64,000 nt of DNA from the NCBI RefSeq assembly GCF_002303985.1, contig NW_019168048.1, forward strand, positions 18,795,384 through 18,859,383, given 5' to 3'. A program made the translations under genes and the position numbers. This document shows, one piece after another, positions 48,701 to 60,534 of the stretch; the stretch's first letter is position 1; each line of letters starts with the position of its first letter. This DNA is from Durio zibethinus. Its lineage: Eukaryota > Streptophyta > Magnoliopsida > Malvales > Malvaceae. The notes below the pieces were generated by a model. That model searched no databases. It saw only the letters and a program-made list of their open reading frames with translations, and was not told the DNA's origin.

Positions 48701-48934
48701 AATTCATCCAATGAATGCTTGTAACAATAAGAGTTACCCTTTAGTAAGTGGAAGTAATTTTGATGCTAATGGGAGTATTCCTAGTAGGGATCACTCTCAA
48801 CAACCAAGAAAGAGCAAGTGTGAAGCAATCCTAAAACATTATTTTAAGATTAAAGATGAAGCTTTCATGTGTACTGTGGATTGTGATGAATGGTTTCCTT
48901 TAGGGAAGCTGTGACATTAATAGTTTCTAAAAAA

Positions 48935-49960
48935 AAAGATGGATGCAATGAAAAACAAGATAAGCTAAATGGCCTAGAGTGAGATATATGAATTAATTGA
49001 TCTTAGACTTAGGCGTAAGGCTATTGGAAATAAATTGGTTTTCAAAGTCAAATGTAAAGCAGATGGATTAATTGACAAATACAAGGCTTGATTGGTGGCT
49101 AAAGGTTATATGAACAAAAAAGGGTAGACAATCAGGAGACATTTTTCCAGTGGTGAAGTTGTTTCTATTTGTATTATCCTAGTAATAATTGCACGTTTAG
49201 ATTTGGAATTATTCTAAATAGATGTGAAGATTGCATTTTTCAATAGAGAACTAGATGAAGAAATAAACATGGATAAACTAAAGGACCTTGAGTTCTAAGG
49301 GTGATAATGCACAGTGTGCTTTTGAAACACTACATATATGGCCTAAAACAATTGTCTAGACAATGATATCTTTTTTTCCATCAAAATGTTACTTTTGTTA
49401 GCTTTGAGATGATGGTAAATGACCATTATGTGTATGTCAAAAGAGTTAACAAAAAGTTTTTAATTATACATATATTACTTTATGTTGATTACATTCTTTT
49501 AGTTCGAAATGATATGAAATTAATACTTGTCACGTAGGTGTGGCTGTCCTTAACTTTTGAGATGAAGGACATCAGCCAAGCTAACTATATTTTGGGAATT
49601 AAGATCTAAAGGGATTATTTTGAGAAACTTTTTAGTATATCTTAGGAGACATATTATGAGAATCTATGAACATTTTTTATTAAAAGATGCCAAACTTGTA
49701 AACACTTTAATGGTAAAAGGTCAAATTTTTAATATTGATTAATGCCCTAAAATATAAGAAGAAAAGAAATGAATGACTACAATTCCTTACACCAATGCAG
49801 TTGGTTTATTAATGTACGTTGTGATGTGTGATAGGCTAGATATTTGTGTTGATGTTGGAATGGTTAGTAGATATAAATGTAATTTTAGAAATGGTCATTG
49901 GATTGCTATCAAAATGAATTTTAGATATTTCAAGGAACTATGAATTATGCTTTATGTTAT
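48935..49960 (+). pseudogene. Ty1/copia reverse transcriptase, degraded
   Basis: Blocks in order: RRKAIGNKLVFKVKCKADGLIDKYKA (about 49010-49090), LVAKGY, DLELF, DVKIAFFNRELDEEINMD (about 49215-49275) and, at about 49474-49510, the active site YVDYILLVRND. The family motif is YVDD, so the second catalytic Asp is replaced by Tyr. FEMKDISQANYILGIKI follows at about 49560. Stops occur throughout. Confidence 0.85.
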
Positions 49961-50400
49961 CATAATGGTAGTCTTAAATTGACTAGATATACTCGTGCCA
50001 GATGGTGGAGTTGATAAAGATGAGCATAAATACACATATGACAATGCTTCCATATTTGGAGGTCATGCAACTTCTTGGTATAGTAAAAAGTAAACTTGCG
50101 TCTTTTTATCCATTATGGATTTCAAGTATGTTACTTGCACAACAAAAGTACAAGAAGCTATTTGGTTGCAAGGGTTCTTAAGAAGTTTGAGCATTACTAC
50201 ACATGCTAATGAGGTTACTGTATTTCATTGTGACAACATGACAGTTATAACTTATACTAAGATTCCTAATATCATAACAACTTCAAACACATTGAGAAAA
50301 GTAACACTTCATAAGAGACATTACTACACAAGGACAAATTGTCCATAGTTATATTTGTACTAAATACATAGTTGCATATCCGTTCACCAAATCGCTCCCT
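49961..50400 (+). pseudogene. Ty1/copia RNase H, degraded
   Basis: The open stretch 50115-50348 reads MDFKYVTCTTKVQEAIWLQGFL, then VTVFHCDNMTVITYTK, which are the EAEYVA...EA.WL and CD...AI.. blocks. At about 50300-50400 come HKRHYYTRTN and a YPFTKSLP tail matching the DPLTKPLP end of copia polyproteins. The LTR begins about 60 bp later. Confidence 0.85.
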
Positions 50401-50456
50401 GTGATGTTTTTTGTAAACATGTTGGGAACTTTGATTTATGTAAAACTTGTTATGAA

Positions 50457-51210
50457 TGTACTATTAAACAAAATTTTATTAATGCAATATAAGTTATGCT
50501 TTTCTTTTAAATTGTTTATTTTAAATTAGTGCACTTTATTATATTATTATTGTAGAAGATCACAATGCTTAGACTAGTCCTCTCATATGGTGATTGCCTT
50601 GATGTTTTAAGGCATGCAAAATGAGACATGTGACTATTGTTATGCTAATAGTAAGGCACTAGTGATCTTATTACCACTTAGTGAGTAAAAAAGATAAATA
50701 ATTATCTTTGATGGTTGCCTTGGTAGGTGACAAATGAGACCATTATTGTTAGTAGAAATTGTAAAAGTTTCACATATCCATAGAAGCCAATTTAGTCAAA
50801 TGAGAGTTTCTTAGGAGTATGCTGTAATGATATAATTTTTTAAAAATTCTCATGTTTGGTGTTCTAATAACCTTTAATCCAAGATTCATATGATAAAAGT
50901 ATGTGATAAACACTTAGTTGGAGTTTCACCATAGCATAAATGACAAATTGTATGTGCTATTTCAACCAATATTGAAGGAGTGAATGAATGGATCCTTACC
51001 TTGTCATTGTGTGAGCATTATAGATTTTAAATATACATTTTTGCCCTTTGTGACTTAGAACTATTTCATGACTAAGAAAACAATTAAGTTTACACGGATT
51101 GACATAAGTGGCTAAGGAAAAATTGATTTATTCCACATTTATGTTTTGTGATTCATTGCTTCAGTGATTATGTTAAACTAATTGTAAACATTTAGTGTAT
51201 GAAATGGACC
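50457..51210 (+). mobile_element. Truncated 3' LTR of the central copia element (U3 part)
   Basis: It starts near TGTACTATTAAACAAAATTT and matches the reverse complement of 11500-12362 for about 750 bp. Similarity stops near 51210, before the R-U5 half present at 30080-30541, so the LTR is cut. The start is placed by comparison and is uncertain by about 10 bp. Confidence 0.7.
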
Positions 51211-52526
51211 TAAAGAAGAAGCCAAAGGTTATGGTTATTTCTCAAACACTTAATGAAGTAACCATGCATGCATAAACTTAAAAAAGTAAAATTTAATGAC
51301 AATGATCGAGGGAAAGAAAAAGGTTAGGCCAAGCCATGAATATGGCTAAGGCCAAAACCCCCACTGCCATTTGAAACATTTGTTTTGTTGGCCAATTATG
51401 TATGACTATGTATTCATCATTGATATTAAAAACAAAAAATTTGAAAACAAGATTAAACCTACTAAAAATCCACTCATTCAACACTTATATCATTAGAAAA
51501 TTTTAGCAAACAAATAGAAAACATGAATTTTAGCTAAGAAATAAAGCAAGAATGCTTTTAATGTTAACCTTTTAGCCATAAAGAAAGGTGGAAGTTTGGG
51601 CCTAGTATTGGGGAAGCTAGGCCAAGAGCTTCATATGGCCTTTCATACCATTATTTCTTTATCTAGGATGTGCATCAAAAACTTGGAAAACTACCTTAAA
51701 GAGGCCTTATTGTTAAAGGATTTTTATCAAACATGTGAAGAACTATCACGAATGAAAATGCTAGAAAACATTTCATTGGCCAAACAACCAACATAAAAGA
51801 CCAAAAATAGTAAATTAACATGAAAGTAACAATCTCCAAAATCACAAGCACACCATTATATTTTAAGACAAGCAAACAAAACACAAGCCAAAGCCAAGGG
51901 GAGTCTCAACCAAGCTATGGGAAAACGTTGGCCATGGACTCTTTACGTGGATTTTGTTGTTTTCTTTTTCTTACTTGCTTCAACCCATACCATGAACTTG
52001 GTAAGGTGAATATATTGAATCAAGAGTGAAAATAGAGGAGAATAAAACTACTAGAAGAGTTATCTCCTTTTGAAGATCATAAAAGTAAAGAAAAATACAT
52101 GAATGAATATGAAAGCTTGCATGAAAATGCATGAAAGTGAGCAAAAATTATACCTTCCAAGCTTTTTTCAATTTTTTTCTTTTTTTCTACCTTTCATGTC
52201 ACTTGGCTACTATTTTTCTCTAATTCCTAGCCCTTTATGATATATTCAAAGACCAAATTCCCATCTCCTAGACGTTTGATTAAACTTCATCTGAAAGGAA
52301 AAAGAAATTTAGTTACCCCTCTTAAGCTTAATAATCAAGCTTTCAATCTTGACCCTAGGATTTAAACACTTTTGTAATCCATGGCTATAAAGGAATACAT
52401 CACAAAACTTGGCTTTTAATGCAATAGTCTCAATAGGAAAACACCATTTTGCCCTTATCAACGCTTTTAGCCCTTTTGCATGATTTTCCTAAAAGCTTAT
52501 GATCCACTTTTTATTATGATGATTTT
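51211..52526. other. No feature recognised; probably 3' part of a Tat-like element
   Basis: Only short frames without recognisable domains are present. Because tandem repeats and an LTR of the TGTAGAYAC family follow in the same orientation, this stretch may be the eroded 3' internal region of that element, but no pol block was found. Confidence 0.3.
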
Positions 52527-52957
52527 AATGCATCAAAATTCATAAAATAATATCAAAACATGATGTAAGGCTTTTCATGAAAAACAACCATCGAGAAGGT
52601 CAAATTATGAAAATATTCCTAAAGGGCATTTTGATAATTTCAATCCTTTCGAGGTGCAAGCGGGGTTTTCAATGCATAAAAATTCACAAAATGATATCAA
52701 AATATAATATGGAGCTTTTCGTAAAAAATCATCCTCAAGAAGGTCAAATTATAAAAATACCCCTAAAGGGTATTTTGGAATTACAACCTTTCCAAGGTGC
52801 AATCAAGGTTTTCAATATATCAAAATTCATGAAATAATATCAAAACATGATATAGAGCTCTTCACGAAAAACTGACCTTGAGAAGTCCAAATTATGAAAA
52901 TACCCTTAAAGGGCATTTTGGTAATTTTACCCTCATGAGGTGTGATCAAAATTCTCA
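52527..52957 (+). repeat. 144-bp tandem repeat, three copies
   Basis: Units start aatgcatcaaaattcataaa at 52527, a variant at 52671 and another at 52814 (periods 144 and 143). Each contains 'gaaggtcaaattatgaaaat' followed by 'cctaaagggcattttg'. Copies differ by roughly 10-20 percent by eye. A short open frame across the first two copies follows the repeat and has no known domain. Confidence 0.9.
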
Positions 52958-53092
52958 AGAATCCTTTGTACAAAGGAGCATTTTTCAATATTACAAACAA
53001 TTTGTAAGACCTTTGGCATAATCTCTTAGTTTTCTTGGACGTGATCTATAAGACCTTTGGGCACGATCGTCAGAACCTTTAGGTGTTTATTT

Positions 53093-53470
53093 ATTTTTAA
53101 AGTTGTGTGCCTCTATTAGGAGGAGCTTTTATTTTTAAAAGTTATGTACCTCTATTAAGAGAGCCTTTATTTTTAAAGTTATGTGCCTTTGTCACAATGA
53201 GCCCTTATTTTTAAAAGCCATATGCATCTGTTATGGAAAAGTTTTTATTTTTAAAGTTGTGTGCTTTTATTAGGAAGAGCCATTATTTTTAAAGTTGTGT
53301 ACCTCTGTTATGAAAGAGCTTTAATTTTTAAAGTTGTTGAGCATCTGTTTAGAAGAGCTTTTTATATATTTTTATATTTTTAAAAGTTGTTGAGCTTCTA
53401 TTGAGATGAGCCTTTATATTTTCAAAATGTTAAACCTCAGTTTAGAGGAGCTTTTATGTTATACAAAAAG
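53093..53470 (+). repeat. 38-40 bp tandem repeat, about ten copies
   Basis: Units of the type atttttaaagttgtgtgcct plus a 'ctattaggaggagctttt' half start at 53093, 53131, 53169, 53207, 53247, 53285 and 53324, then continue with more divergence to about 53470. Spacing is mostly 38 bp. The array lies about 120 bp before an LTR and is not coding. Confidence 0.9.
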
Positions 53471-53591
53471 TCTAAGTGTCTGTTTTAAAAGAGTTCAAGA
53501 AAAAATGTGTCGAGTTGATTATCTGGATATATGGGCTATCTATGTCTTTGGACAATTCCTATTTGACAAAAAGTTCACAAAGAGAGACAAT

Positions 53592-54872
53592 TGTAAACAC
53601 CCTAATTTGTTTGGGTTGTAACTATTTATTTTTTTAAATGTTAAAAAAACAAAAAAATTAGGAAAGTATAAGGTGATTGAGTTTATCCAAGATTGTTTTT
53701 TTGGGACTATAAAGTTAGGTTTGAAATCAAAGTCTAAAGTTTAAATTAAAAAGAAGTTGAAACAGATTTCATAATTTAAACCCTATAAATACCCCATCAG
53801 ATTCAGAACAAAGGGGAACAGAAAAAAGGAGAAAAGATATATAGAGCAGAAAAGCAAAAAGAAAGAGTCAAAAAATTTATGAGTTCTTTTTATAGTATTT
53901 TTTAGTATTTTGGGTTTAGATAATTAGAATTTTTTTTTGAGAGTTTTGTGTTAGAGAAAAGAATTGAGAAGAAACACAAAAGAGAGACATTCAACAAAAA
54001 GTTTTGGCAGCAAAAGTTTTAAGGGTTTTGCAGAAACAAGAAAGAAGACAACGTAATTTCTTTTTTTTTCTTCTTTATTTGCATATTTGTTTATGTTACT
54101 TAGTTATTTCATTATCTACTTTATTTAAAATAAATTTTTATAATAAATTTTCAATCTTGCCAAATGATTAAAGGATTTTTTTTTTTTTTAATTATGAATT
54201 CTACCAAATGATTGAAGAATTTCATAATGGAGTTTAAGAAAAATAAAATAAAATTTTAATCTTACTAAATGATTGGAGGATTTAGATTTCTATTAAATCT
54301 TACCAACTATTGGAGGATTTAATAACCTTTATTTTTCAAAAAGTTCTCATAAAAAAATTTTCAACAAAAAATCCCACCCAACGATTGGGGGATATGCATT
54401 AATATAAAATCTTGCCAAACAATTTAAGGATTTTATTGATTGATTTCAAAAAAATGATTTCTTAGAAAATATGTTAATGATTCGATGATGAATACTCTTG
54501 AGGTGAGGAAATTGTGTTAAATTGCTACCAAACGATTAGAATAATTTTAAGAACAATTTTCAATATTAAATTTATTAGGTAAATTACAAACACATTTTAA
54601 GGCTTGGATATTATGAAATCAAATTGGTACCATCATTTGATGGGCGTTGTGAGGGTGTTATAACTTTTTTCGCATGTAACCATACTCCCAGATCTAGTCT
54701 TGGTTTTGTAGGCATAAAATCTACCTTTTAAAGATACCTAAGTTAAGCTTAGGCATTCTTTTTAAAAAGGGACATATTTAATTAGGTAACCAATCGCACG
54801 TAAACAAAAAGATTGGTAGCGACTCCTAAAGTCAAATCTAGCTATAGGTTTATAGATCTATATGTTATGATA
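53592..54872 (+). mobile_element. LTR of the Tat-like TGTAGAYAC family (3' LTR of a truncated element)
   Basis: It starts TGTAAACACC right after a purine-rich tract (aaagagagacaat, 53579-53591), as expected for a polypurine tract and 3' LTR. It ends near TATGTTATGATA, homologous to the TTATGGCA end of the solo LTR 13167-15347. A TATA-like box (CCTATAAATAC) is at 53782-53792. Flanks ACAAT and AGTTA do not match, so it is not a solo LTR with an intact target duplication. The stretch 54150-54540 holds about seven degenerate copies of a CTTRCCAAAYGATTGGAGGA motif. Confidence 0.7.
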
Positions 54873-55255
54873 AGTTATTTTCATGCAATCTCCATTTTCT
54901 ATACAAGTATTTGGTTACTACTCCATTTTATTTATTTTGCAGTCTTTTAATTTTCAACTTTAGAATTAGTTGTTGGCATTAGTCTTTGCTTCTTTGCTTC
55001 CTAAGTGATAGTTGGTGAAGTTTAAAACCCTACCGTATGTCACCTTTAATCTTTATTTGATCTATATCTACTTAAACCCTATAACCCTAAAGCCCTAAGT
55101 ATTTGTCTGTTATATAGGATCTCAACCTTTCACCTTTGGTACTTATGAACTATCCAACATTACTTTCTATAATCCTTAAGGAGATCATACTTGGAATAAT
55201 CCACTTTATTACTTGATCTGTGCACTTGCATGCTCTATACAAAAGGCAATAATCA
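54873..55255 (+). mobile_element. 3' end of an Athila/Tat-type LTR, truncated
   Basis: It ends ATTACTTGATCTGTGCACTT, then GGCAATAATCA at 55255. This is the same terminal sequence as the solo LTRs at 4848-6238 and 20145-21633 (read in LTR orientation). The upstream part of the LTR is missing, replaced by the preceding Tat-like LTR. It abuts a copia integrase fragment at 55256, which it probably interrupted. Confidence 0.6.
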
Positions 55256-55590
55256 GTTTCATTAAATACACATAACCATATCTTGAGTGATCATTAATGA
55301 ATCTAATAAAATAGAAGTATCCTTCTCTAGCATTTGTGTTCATTGGGCTATACACATCCGAATGTATTAGTTTAAAAACCACACTAGCTCTTTCCTCTTT
55401 TCCAGTAAAAGGTGATTTGGTCATCTCTCTAAGTAAACGTAATTCACAAGTTCCACATGATTCATAATAAAAAAGATCAAAGTATCATTGTTTATGTAAC
55501 TTTGTGATTCTTGTTTCATTGATGTGACTGAGCCTATAATGCCACAAGTAAGATTGATCCTAAGATGGCCTATAATGAGATTATTGTTTA
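55256..55590 (-). pseudogene. Ty1/copia GAG-pre-integrase and integrase N-terminus
   Basis: The minus-strand frames read HYRLSHINETRITKLHK, then YESCGTCEL (the HxxxH...CxxC zinc-binding region, with the C-x-x-C only partly preserved), then MTKSPFTGKEERASVVFKLI, HSDVYSPMN, FYFIRFINDHSRYGYVYLMK. The catalytic-core start (HSDV.GP) is recognisable. The frame stops at 55256, where an LTR end begins, so the rest of the integrase has been displaced. Confidence 0.85.
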
Positions 55591-55593
55591 ACA

Positions 55594-57366
55594 CAATATT
55601 GAAGCCAATGACCACCTTTATTGGTTTATATTGTAACATGCTTAGATTATTCATAAAGGTAGAACACAGTTCTATCCTAGAGCACTGAATCCATTTAGAG
55701 ATCATCATTATATATTGGGTGCAAAGGAAGAGAATGAAGTGGGTAGATTCAGAAAGAAAATGCGGTGTGACTCTCTAACACCAATGAAAGTCTAACTTTT
55801 GACTTTAATAAAGCACTACTTGGGAGGTAACCTAAGCTTTACATTTCGTGTTTTGTTTTCATACATTTTGCTTATCTTTTCTTGTATATATTGATGTAGT
55901 TTTTTTGTGTAGTTGTTTCATTGTTTTGTAGGATGAAAAGAGCTTAAAGAGGAAGCACTAGTTTGGCTCAAGCTTTCATGAGAGATTCATCCACTAGTCT
56001 CCATGATGATAGGGGAGTTTCCTTATTCCTTTTTCTCTTGTGCTTTATTATATGATGCTTACATATTGGAGACAATGTGTTGTTTAAGTTTGGGGGTATA
56101 GGAAAATTGCTCAAAATTTAAAAATTTTTTCAAATTTTCCATGATTTTTGCCTTGAAATTGAGCTTAACTTGTGGTAGCTTAAATCTTATTATACTTTTT
56201 TTTATTAGTTCCTTATGAAGCCAATCATAGATAGTGATTAATAATGAATATAGTTTTAGGAAAAAAATGAATTTGTGTGCAATATGGGATGATACTTAGG
56301 TTTAGTGAATTTTTTAATATGGTATTCATATGAGAGTGATGTTTTGAGCATTGAATTGCATATTTTTATCCAGTATTGATTATGTAAGCATGAGATTGTT
56401 TTTGCATTGGTCTTTAGAATTTTGTTTCATGATTCTAGAATTTATTTGATCATTTCTCAAGGCAAAATCCTAGAGGACACATGAATAGGAAAATGATATA
56501 GGCCATCTTTGGATCGATTGAGCCTTTCAAGCCAACCATAGTCACCCCTTTTCAGCCTTGTCATATCATTTTCTTTGTTTTGAAACCACATTACAAGCCT
56601 ATAGCCTTATTTTGATATTTTTTATCTTTTTGGTCCCTTGCCCTATATATGTATTAGAACATTCCTGCACCATTTGTGAGCTATGAATTATTAGGGAGAA
56701 AGAGTGGAGCTTGGAAAAAAAATGGAAAAATTAAAAAAATTAAAAAAAAAAAGAAAAGAAAGAAATGTGAAAAAGAAAAGAAAAACAAAAGCAATAAAGT
56801 AGTGAAAAAAGCAAAGAAAAGAAGAAAAGAAAGAAAAATGGGCAAAATCAAAGTTTGAGGCGTGATCTTTAGTCAAGCTTACCTTTCTTACCTTAAGAGC
56901 TTAATAATGAATGATCCTTGACATGTGAGGCATTGTTAGGGTACTTGAGCCTAAATGACTTTTATCATAACTTAACCTTAGCCTTACATTACAAGTTTAT
57001 TAAAGTCCTAAATGATTCTTGGTTATGTGTTCATCTATATTAGTAAAGAGAAATGTGATAAGCAAACTTATGGAATATAAACATGCTTTATTGATCATTG
57101 TTATTAATGTTTCATGTTTTCCCTAACATTACTAGATTTCATGAAAGGATATATGAGAGGTGTTGCTTGCTTGTGGAATCATAGTTAAGAATGATCTTAG
57201 CCTAGGTAGATTCTTGTATATTAGTACTTGTTTGTGATTTTGCTTTAGTTATATCCATTGTTCAATCTATGAGTCATTCATGTTGAACGAAGCATTGAGG
57301 GTATATTATGATTCTTGCTCAATTTTGTTTTGCTTGAGGACAAGCAAAAGCTTAAGTTTGAGGGTT
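55594..57366 (+). mobile_element. 3' internal region of a non-autonomous Athila-type element
   Basis: 55594-56163 is repeated directly at 61255-61782. It contains the motif gcactacttgggaggtaacc (compare 42881) and, at about 56070, ggagacaatgtgttgtttaa then gtttgggggt. It continues with an A-rich tract at 56706-56845 and ends in a polypurine region (gcttgaggacaagcaaaagc, then aagtttgagggt) at 57331-57366. This is the tail of an element copy whose 5' part is missing to the left. No pol frame is present. Confidence 0.7.
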
Positions 57367-59484
57367 TGATTGTACCAAAATTTTAGTATTTTCATGCTTT
57401 ATTTTTAGTGCAAATTTTCATATATTTTGACTTGTTCCTTAGGAATTTTGGCAAAATTACTCCTAAATAAACATTTATCTTATATATGGGTACAAATTAT
57501 AAATTGAGGAATTTTTGACAAATTTGATACATTTTTGGAGGATTTTTGGTGCAATTTGTGCAAGTGGCCTAAACTAGTTCAATAAACAAAATTGACATTG
57601 AAAGAGTTTCCTTGATTTTTCTTGCATAAATTTTTAGTATTAATTTCATAATTTTTGCAAAATAAATATATTAATAAAGTTTTGGAAATTTTTTGCAAAA
57701 AAATAAAAAGAAAGAAAGAAATATATATATATATATATGAAGGATGCTTGAACATGCATGGTGCATGAATTGAACACCAAAAGTGCAAGGAGTCAATTGT
57801 GATTAAAGGCACCAAAGAGCTTAGCTGAGTTTCCAATTCAAAGAGCTTTCATTGGATATAACTTAGACATTTTGGAAGTGGCAAAAAGCATGAGGAAGGC
57901 TTGCAATTGAGGAAGAACAAGGAAGCCTACAAAAAAGCCATGCACCAAGTGTATAAGCCAAGAGGAAAGAAGTCTCTAAAAGCTCACATCATTGTAGATA
58001 TTGTGGAGAGATTTTTTAAGGCTTCATTTATCACTCACCTGCCTATAAATAGAAGTGGACCCAGACATTTTAGAGAGAATTTTGCTTAGGATTTATTTTT
58101 CTTGTTCTTTAATTTCTGCACTTTCCTTAACTGCATTTTATTTTCTTAGCAACCAAACAGCCCTTAATCTTCATGTTTTTCTATTGATTCTGATTGCACT
58201 TTTACATTTCCTCAAGTATTTTTCAGTGTTCTTTATGATTTTGGAAATGAGACTTGCAAATTTTATTGATTACTATCCCAAATCTACTGATTTTTCATTG
58301 ATACTCAAATCTGTTTTTGAATCTGCCAGTTCTGACCTAGCTGTAGTTTTTTGATGATATCTCATTCAAATCTTACTTGGTTTTGTTCAAATCTTTTTTC
58401 ATAGTTTCCTAATTCAATTAGCTAAAACATATTAAAAATTGAGCCTCATACTTGCACCACAGTGTTTTAGATCAAGCTTGGAAGATTCATCTAGATGCAG
58501 GTGACAATTGCAGGTCAAATGTGATCAATCAACTTTGGCATGGAACTGCTCTCTCCTTGGTGAGTTGTTTGCCTTCTTTTCACTCTAAATCCTTAGTTTT
58601 ACTTGTTGATTCTTACTTGATTCAGTTTATTTCTTTGTTGATTCATGCAATTTTATTGTTGATTGAGATAGTTAACTCATAGATTTAGGTTGTTCTAGCT
58701 TAGATGAAGTTCATTTGCAATATATAATTGTAGATGTAATTTTTTCTCTTGAAATTCTTGCATTTCCAGTACATACCAGCTGTTGTTTTAGTTTCTTTGT
58801 AATGTTTGTGTTTTTTTCTACATGCTTTCTTCTGCCATTTAATTCTTCATTTAGTCTTTTAGTCTTCCATATGAATTCTAGATTAGGTGTTGATTCATTT
58901 GTGCAAAGTAAAAGTCCAAAATAATGAAATAAAAAATTAGTTTCCAGCTATGGTTATTCTTTGCATTTCTGGTTTGACGTGATGCTTTGTTCAGCTTTCA
59001 TTTACATTTTGTTCAATTTTTTCCACTTTAGATAAAGTGTTCATACACACTATTTAGGGGTTGTTTCAAAACCAGTTTAGGCTTAGGAAGTTTTCATATT
59101 TAGCTTTCATTTCCATAATGTAGTTTCATGCTCATGTAAATTTTGCAATTGCAGTTTACATGTGATTTCCATATTTTGCATTTTAGTCTAGTTATTATGT
59201 ATCTTTGCATTTTAGGACTAGTTATAATTTTTCTTTTGCATTTTGTTCATTTTTTTCATGTCTTTATTTCTTAGTTAATTCTTGCTGATTACTTGAATTT
59301 TTTTAGTAGAATTTTAAATTTTTCATGGATATTTTTTTATTGAACCAACTTTAGAAGGGTATGGGGATAATAGGTACTTAGCTTAGGAATGTCTTTAACT
59401 AATCCTTGTGGGATTGATATCTAGACTTTCATAGTCTCTATTATTACTTGAATGGCCTATGCACTTGTAGAATTGTCCAATAAA
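57367..59484 (+). mobile_element. LTR of the non-autonomous Athila-type element, about 2.1 kb
   Basis: It starts TGATTGTACC directly after the polypurine tract and ends just before GTTTTTGGCACC, the primer site. A TATA-like box (CCTATAAATAG) is at 58042-58052. A minus-strand relative is at 21872-23862. It acts as 3' LTR for the internal region on its left and 5' LTR for the one on its right. Confidence 0.8.
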
Positions 59485-59489
59485 GTTTT

Positions 59490-59507
59490 TGGCACCATTG
59501 TTTGAGG
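59490..59507 (+). promoter_or_regulatory. Decayed tRNA-Asp-type primer-binding site
   Basis: TGGCACCATTGTTTGAGG occupies the same place after the LTR as the site at 37359-37376 and keeps the first ten bases of that site. More changes than in the central element suggest greater age or a looser match. Confidence 0.65.
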
Positions 59508-59646
59508 ATTAGGATAAAGAGTCTTGGGTTAATATTGTGCTTCACATGCTCTTCTATAGATTGGTTCACCCTTAGTGTACTTTTGTTAGACTAGTTACTA
59601 ACTTGCCCTATTTTTATTTCCTTTGGTTGTACACAACTAACTTTCT

Positions 59647-60039
59647 TTGTGTAGGTTTTTGTTTAGGATTGATTTTTCTTTTCATGTGTGTGATTCCAAA
59701 ACTTATGAGGTAGCCAGGCATCAAGTAGACCATGCTAGACTTTATTATTTCAATGACTACCTAGGACCATGGCCTAGTGAGGAAGACAATGCCAAAATAG
59801 AGTCGGCCCTTAAAGATTTGACAGAAAAATTTGACTTAATAGAAAATCTAGTAGAGGTCATTAAAGTTAAGAGTGATCTCAAGCCTAGTTTAGTTCATAA
59901 CTTTCCAAGCCAACATGACAATGATGAAGTGAATGGTGGAGTTTACCATAGTGATAGGTGTCCGTATGACCAATACTTCCAATCTTACACAAACACCTAC
60001 ACTACTCACACTTGGGAGGGTTATCCTAAGACCATGTAG
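59647..60039 (+). CDS. Unrecognised 130-codon frame in the non-autonomous element
   Basis: The product begins MCRFLFRIDFSFHVCD and contains an acidic helical stretch (SEEDNAKIESALKDLTEKFD, about residues 46-65). It ends with a Tyr/His/Thr-rich tail. Downstream frames to about 60400 include a Pro/Tyr-rich stretch and FEDMLTELLQT...EKYQQD, which resembles the C-terminal coiled region of gag proteins of related elements. It may therefore be a degenerate or diverged gag. I do not recognise the N-terminal part, and a stop follows, so function is unlikely. Confidence 0.4.
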   Translation: MCRFLFRIDFSFHVCDSKTYEVARHQVDHARLYYFNDYLGPWPSEEDNAKIESALKDLTEKFDLIENLVEVIKVKSDLKPSLVHNFPSQHDNDEVNGGVYHSDRCPYDQYFQSYTNTYTTHTWEGYPKTM

Positions 60040-60534
60040 GATACTAGTTTGGGACATTCCTTTAGTTTACCACCTCATTACACCCTGACTTATCCTACCA
60101 AGCATTCACTTTCATAAAGCCCTCCACCACCCCAATATTATCCACCATCACTGTAAGTTTCTTAAGTGTCACATAGTGTTTCACCATAAAAAAAATTTTC
60201 TCCATTACAATGCCATTCATCTTCATATCTTTTTCCATCCACATTATATTCATTATCACCTTCTACATAAGAAAAAAAAAACCATTTTTTGAGGATATGC
60301 TCACTGAATTGCTCCAAACTTAAGAAAAATACCAACAAGACATAGATGCATGTATTAGGAATTGTAGGCAATATGGTCAAAATGCCCATACCCTAGGACT
60401 ATAGAGTTAACACCTTGTTGGGATGAAAAAAAAGAGCATACATTAGGGAATCATTTGAGGAAAAGAGGTTTGATGTGGATTGATGATGATGATGATGAGC
60501 CTGTTGTGTTAGGACACTATATTTTGTAAAAGTT

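Noticed and set aside
53592..54872. Solo LTR status for this copy
   Set aside because: The flanks ACAAT and AGTTA do not match, and a purine tract precedes the start, so a 3' LTR of a truncated element is the better reading.
56676..56858. Lys-rich frame on the plus strand
   Set aside because: It is the translation of an A-rich low-complexity tract in a retrotransposon 3' region.
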